Shown here: in pieces, positions 62,056 to 64,000 of the stretch | Numbering within the stretch: the stretch's first letter is position 1 | How the letters are laid out: every line of letters starts with the position of its first letter | Origin: CALGYY01 sp963678485 | GTDB taxonomy: Bacteria > Bacteroidota > Bacteroidia > Bacteroidales > CAIWKO01 | Length of the DNA stretch: 64,000 nt | Direction of reading: 5' to 3' | NCBI GenBank assembly: GCA_963678485.1 | Contig: OY782882.1 | Span: 1,054,001 to 1,118,000 of the forward strand | The notes under the pieces: model-generated | Databases searched by the model: none | Seen by the model: the letters and a program-made list of their open reading frames with translations, nothing else | What the model was told of the DNA's origin: nothing | Position numbers and translations under genes: made by a program

Positions 62056-64000
62056 TCAGTGCTTGGACTGTTTGCGACGCAAATACTGGTAATCAAGATA
62101 ATAAAGTACTTTTATAGAAAGACTATTTAGCTGATCGCTTGCGAAGGTGCGTTTGATATTGTCTAAATAATTCCAGATTACGCGATTTTCATCTTCAAGT
62201 ATGGAATTTTTATAGGTGATATCGAGACTGCTGCCGGGAGCGAATTGCCATTTGAACATCAGGTCCACATTAAAGGCGTTATAATTAAAATCATAATCAG
62301 TGGAACCAAAATAAGAATCGTTCATTTCAAGTTTACCAGACTCAAGAAGTGTATAGAAACGATCATAGGTTGCCATAGCCCAGTAATATCTCAAGCGCAG
62401 CGCAAGAGAGAGGTTGTTACGAAACATATATCTACCTTCGAGTAATTGTTCAATCTCCATCAAATCACGATTCCCGAAAATGACTGCGCTGGTATCTGTT
62501 GTCGCAAAACCCTTGTCGTTCCAGCATTGCAACAAGCGAAGCGTATATGTAAAAAACAATCGATCGTTTGGACGTACCAATGGTGTAAGTGTAGCTTCAA
62601 TTCGTCGTGCAGGATCATCAATGGTACTTATCCAGGTAAAATCCCCGTCAAGAGCAAAGGCTTTTCTGTAGTCGCTGGAAAATCCGAAATAGGCATAATA
62701 GTATGGCTCGCAGAAATAGGCTCTTCCTGGAACTCTGGGCTCGTAGTAATCATATACATGTAATGGATCCAATCCAATTCCATCCCAAAAAGTAAGATAA
62801 TTTTTAAAGGTCTGTGAGTTGCTCAAATCCACTTCAAAGTTGGTCAGTTTTCCAGTAGTAGCATTGTCCCGTTCAGTAATCGTAAGGGCCGTAGAAAGAT
62901 CCCTCACTATGCCAAATGGTTCAAAAATTCGATACGCAAAATATCCGGTATGTCGTGTTTCATTATTTTGAAACATCAGACCAAAATCATTATCGTCATA
63001 ATTTTTACTGATCGCTTCACGGGAAAGACTGAAATTGATTTTTCCAGTGACTTTACCAAAAGATGCATAATAACGATATCCCAGCTGATTCTCGTAGACA
63101 TCAGACGGATCGCTGGTATTACGATGAAACAATTGACTCAGCGCTGCACTGCCAGTAAACCGCCAGGTGTTTGTTTTATCGTTAATCGTTGTACCGGCAC
63201 CGGTTACATTGGCATCATCCCAGCCGTGATTACGGCTAACATTGGTATTGATAAGGTAAACACTGGAATTATTTTTCATTGTCTGATCAACAACCGCAAT
63301 GTTGTAGTTCGTCAGAGGCTCAGTGAGTATCTTGCGTTTTGAACCCGAGCTATCTTCGATAACTGCGTACATATTATCGGTGATTGCATTAAAAATACCA
63401 ATGGCAGTCCCCTTTTTACCTCTTCCTGAAAACTTGGTCGCATTGATGAGTTTAACCTGACCCGGATTTTTTTTCACGAACTCTCCTTCGCGCAAAGAAT
63501 CTTCAATATCATATAAGCCCGATGGTTCCTTACCAATACGGCGTGAATAGAAGTGTCCGCCTTTTTGAAACAGTTCAATGCCTTCGTTGAAAAATGGTCT
63601 GTTTTCGCTGTATTGCGTTTCGAAGGCGGTAATATTTTTTACCAGATTATCGCTTTGCACCTGACTGAAATCGGGCAGTAAGGTCATATCCAAAGTAAAA
63701 CTTTCATCAACGCCCCACTTCAGGTCAAGACCGCCACTGTAGGAACCTGAGAGGTTCGACTTTCCATCGACATTATATGGATAATGCTCACCATACAGTG
63801 AAAGGTAGGGTGTGACAGACAGTCGCAATGGGGCTTTGATGGCACTGATGCCTTCCATTTTCCCCCAATAAGGCAAATCATTGGCAACTCCTTTTTCAAC
63901 AAGTGCCCATTGGTCTGTTTCGCGAAAGCGCCGTAAGCCGCGAGTAATCTGCAATCCCCAACATTGCACATCGGTATTAGGAAACCTCAAGGCAGAGTAT
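62056..64000 (-). CDS. DUF5916 outer-membrane protein, N-terminus beyond the window
   Basis: The frame is open to position 64000; the residues at the edge read Y-S-A-L-R-F-P, the typical DUF5916 motif, so the true start lies outside and the TTG at 63990 is internal. The visible 640-odd residues are the DUF5916 domain, predicted to be a beta-barrel-like, aromatic-rich outer-membrane or periplasmic protein (TLDMTLLPDFSQVQSDN, NRPFFNEGIELFQ, SRRIGKEPSG). Full proteins of the family have an N-terminal carbohydrate-binding (CBM9-like) domain, which would lie beyond the edge. Function unproven. Confidence 0.88.
   Translation of the reverse strand, partial: YSALRFPNTDVQCWGLQITRGLRRFRETDQWALVEKGVANDLPYWGKMEGISAIKAPLRLSVTPYLSLYGEHYPYNVDGKSNLSGSYSGGLDLKWGVDESFTLDMTLLPDFSQVQSDNLVKNITAFETQYSENRPFFNEGIELFQKGGHFYSRRIGKEPSGLYDIEDSLREGEFVKKNPGQVKLINATKFSGRGKKGTAIGIFNAITDNMYAVIEDSSGSKRKILTEPLTNYNIAVVDQTMKNNSSVYLINTNVSRNHGWDDANVTGAGTTINDKTNTWRFTGSAALSQLFHRNTSDPSDVYENQLGYRYYASFGKVTGKINFSLSREAISKNYDDNDFGLMFQNNETRHTGYFAYRIFEPFGIVRDLSTALTITERDNATTGKLTNFEVDLSNSQTFKNYLTFWDGIGLDPLHVYDYYEPRVPGRAYFCEPYYYAYFGFSSDYRKAFALDGDFTWISTIDDPARRIEATLTPLVRPNDRLFFTYTLRLLQCWNDKGFATTDTSAVIFGNRDLMEIEQLLEGRYMFRNNLSLALRLRYYWAMATYDRFYTLLESGKLEMNDSYFGSTDYDFNYNAFNVDLMFKWQFAPGSSLDITYKNSILEDENRVIWNYLDNIKRTFASDQLNSLSIKVLYYLDYQYLRRKQSKH

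Noticed and set aside
1..64000. tRNA or rRNA genes
   Set aside because: No cloverleaf-like or conserved rRNA segment was noticed on either strand; a tRNA scan would settle this.

Overview
The window comes from a Bacteroidota chromosome. Four proteins end in type IX secretion (Por) C-terminal sorting domains. There is an outer-membrane receptor with a carboxypeptidase-like plug extension, a DUF5916 protein and a DUF4290-murA pair. Several starts are preceded by the Bacteroidetes promoter (TTTG, 19-20 bases, TAnnTTTG). MurA carries Asp instead of the usual active-site Cys. No rRNA, tRNA or CRISPR was seen. Genus cannot be told from this sequence; an environmental member outside Bacteroides is plausible.

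Layout. (1) 1-9.8 kb is an accessory stretch, all minus strand: short single-gene units for secreted or membrane proteins separated by long imperfect palindromes that look like integron attC sites, although no integron integrase is present. It carries a tightly coupled five-gene operon (HARE-HTH/NUDIX/P-loop kinase fusion, methyltransferase, SIR2-like protein, HAM1-like nucleotide pyrophosphatase, Dam-type DNA methylase) bracketed by two 53-bp direct repeats. Next to it is an FRG-domain protein with a partner. Both units are candidate defence systems; the five-gene one is the best candidate here for something undescribed. (2) 9.8-20.1 kb is core metabolism on the plus strand: aroB-aroA, xdhC plus the two xanthine dehydrogenase subunits, and DUF4290-murA. 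(3) 20.2-28.8 kb holds mostly exported proteins on the minus strand: a TonB-type receptor, a pentapeptide-repeat protein, an erythromycin-esterase homologue, a CAP protein, and an exported MEMO-AMMECR1 fusion paired with a GH114/TM1410-like lipoprotein. (4) 29.0-32.0 kb has an ftsE-like ATPase and two glycosyltransferases. (5) 32,342-35,347 is a complete 3,006-bp IS1595-type transposon with 25-bp perfect terminal inverted repeats, an 8-bp target duplication and six small passenger genes. (6) 35.9-47.7 kb has a collagen-like tail-fibre-type protein, two tandem small membrane proteins, the NAD(P)H-hydrate repair enzyme and a run of small secreted or outer-membrane proteins. (7) About 47.8-50.15 kb is an IS91-type element with a tyrosine recombinase, an HUH transposase and a coupled 55-aa ORF. 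(8) 51.5-53.2 kb is non-coding and repeat-rich: an attC-like palindrome, then an array of six 142/166-bp units. (9) 53.2-64 kb has a DUF349 protein, a PLP trans-sulfuration-type enzyme, a 1539-aa beta-helix cell-surface protein and the 5'-truncated DUF5916 gene.

Three repeat families recur. One is a hairpin family of REP type whose arm sequences differ between copies while pairing is kept. One is a GC-rich element of about 330-365 bp with three copies. One is the attC-like spacers. Together with two transposons they make this an actively rearranging chromosome segment around a conserved metabolic core.
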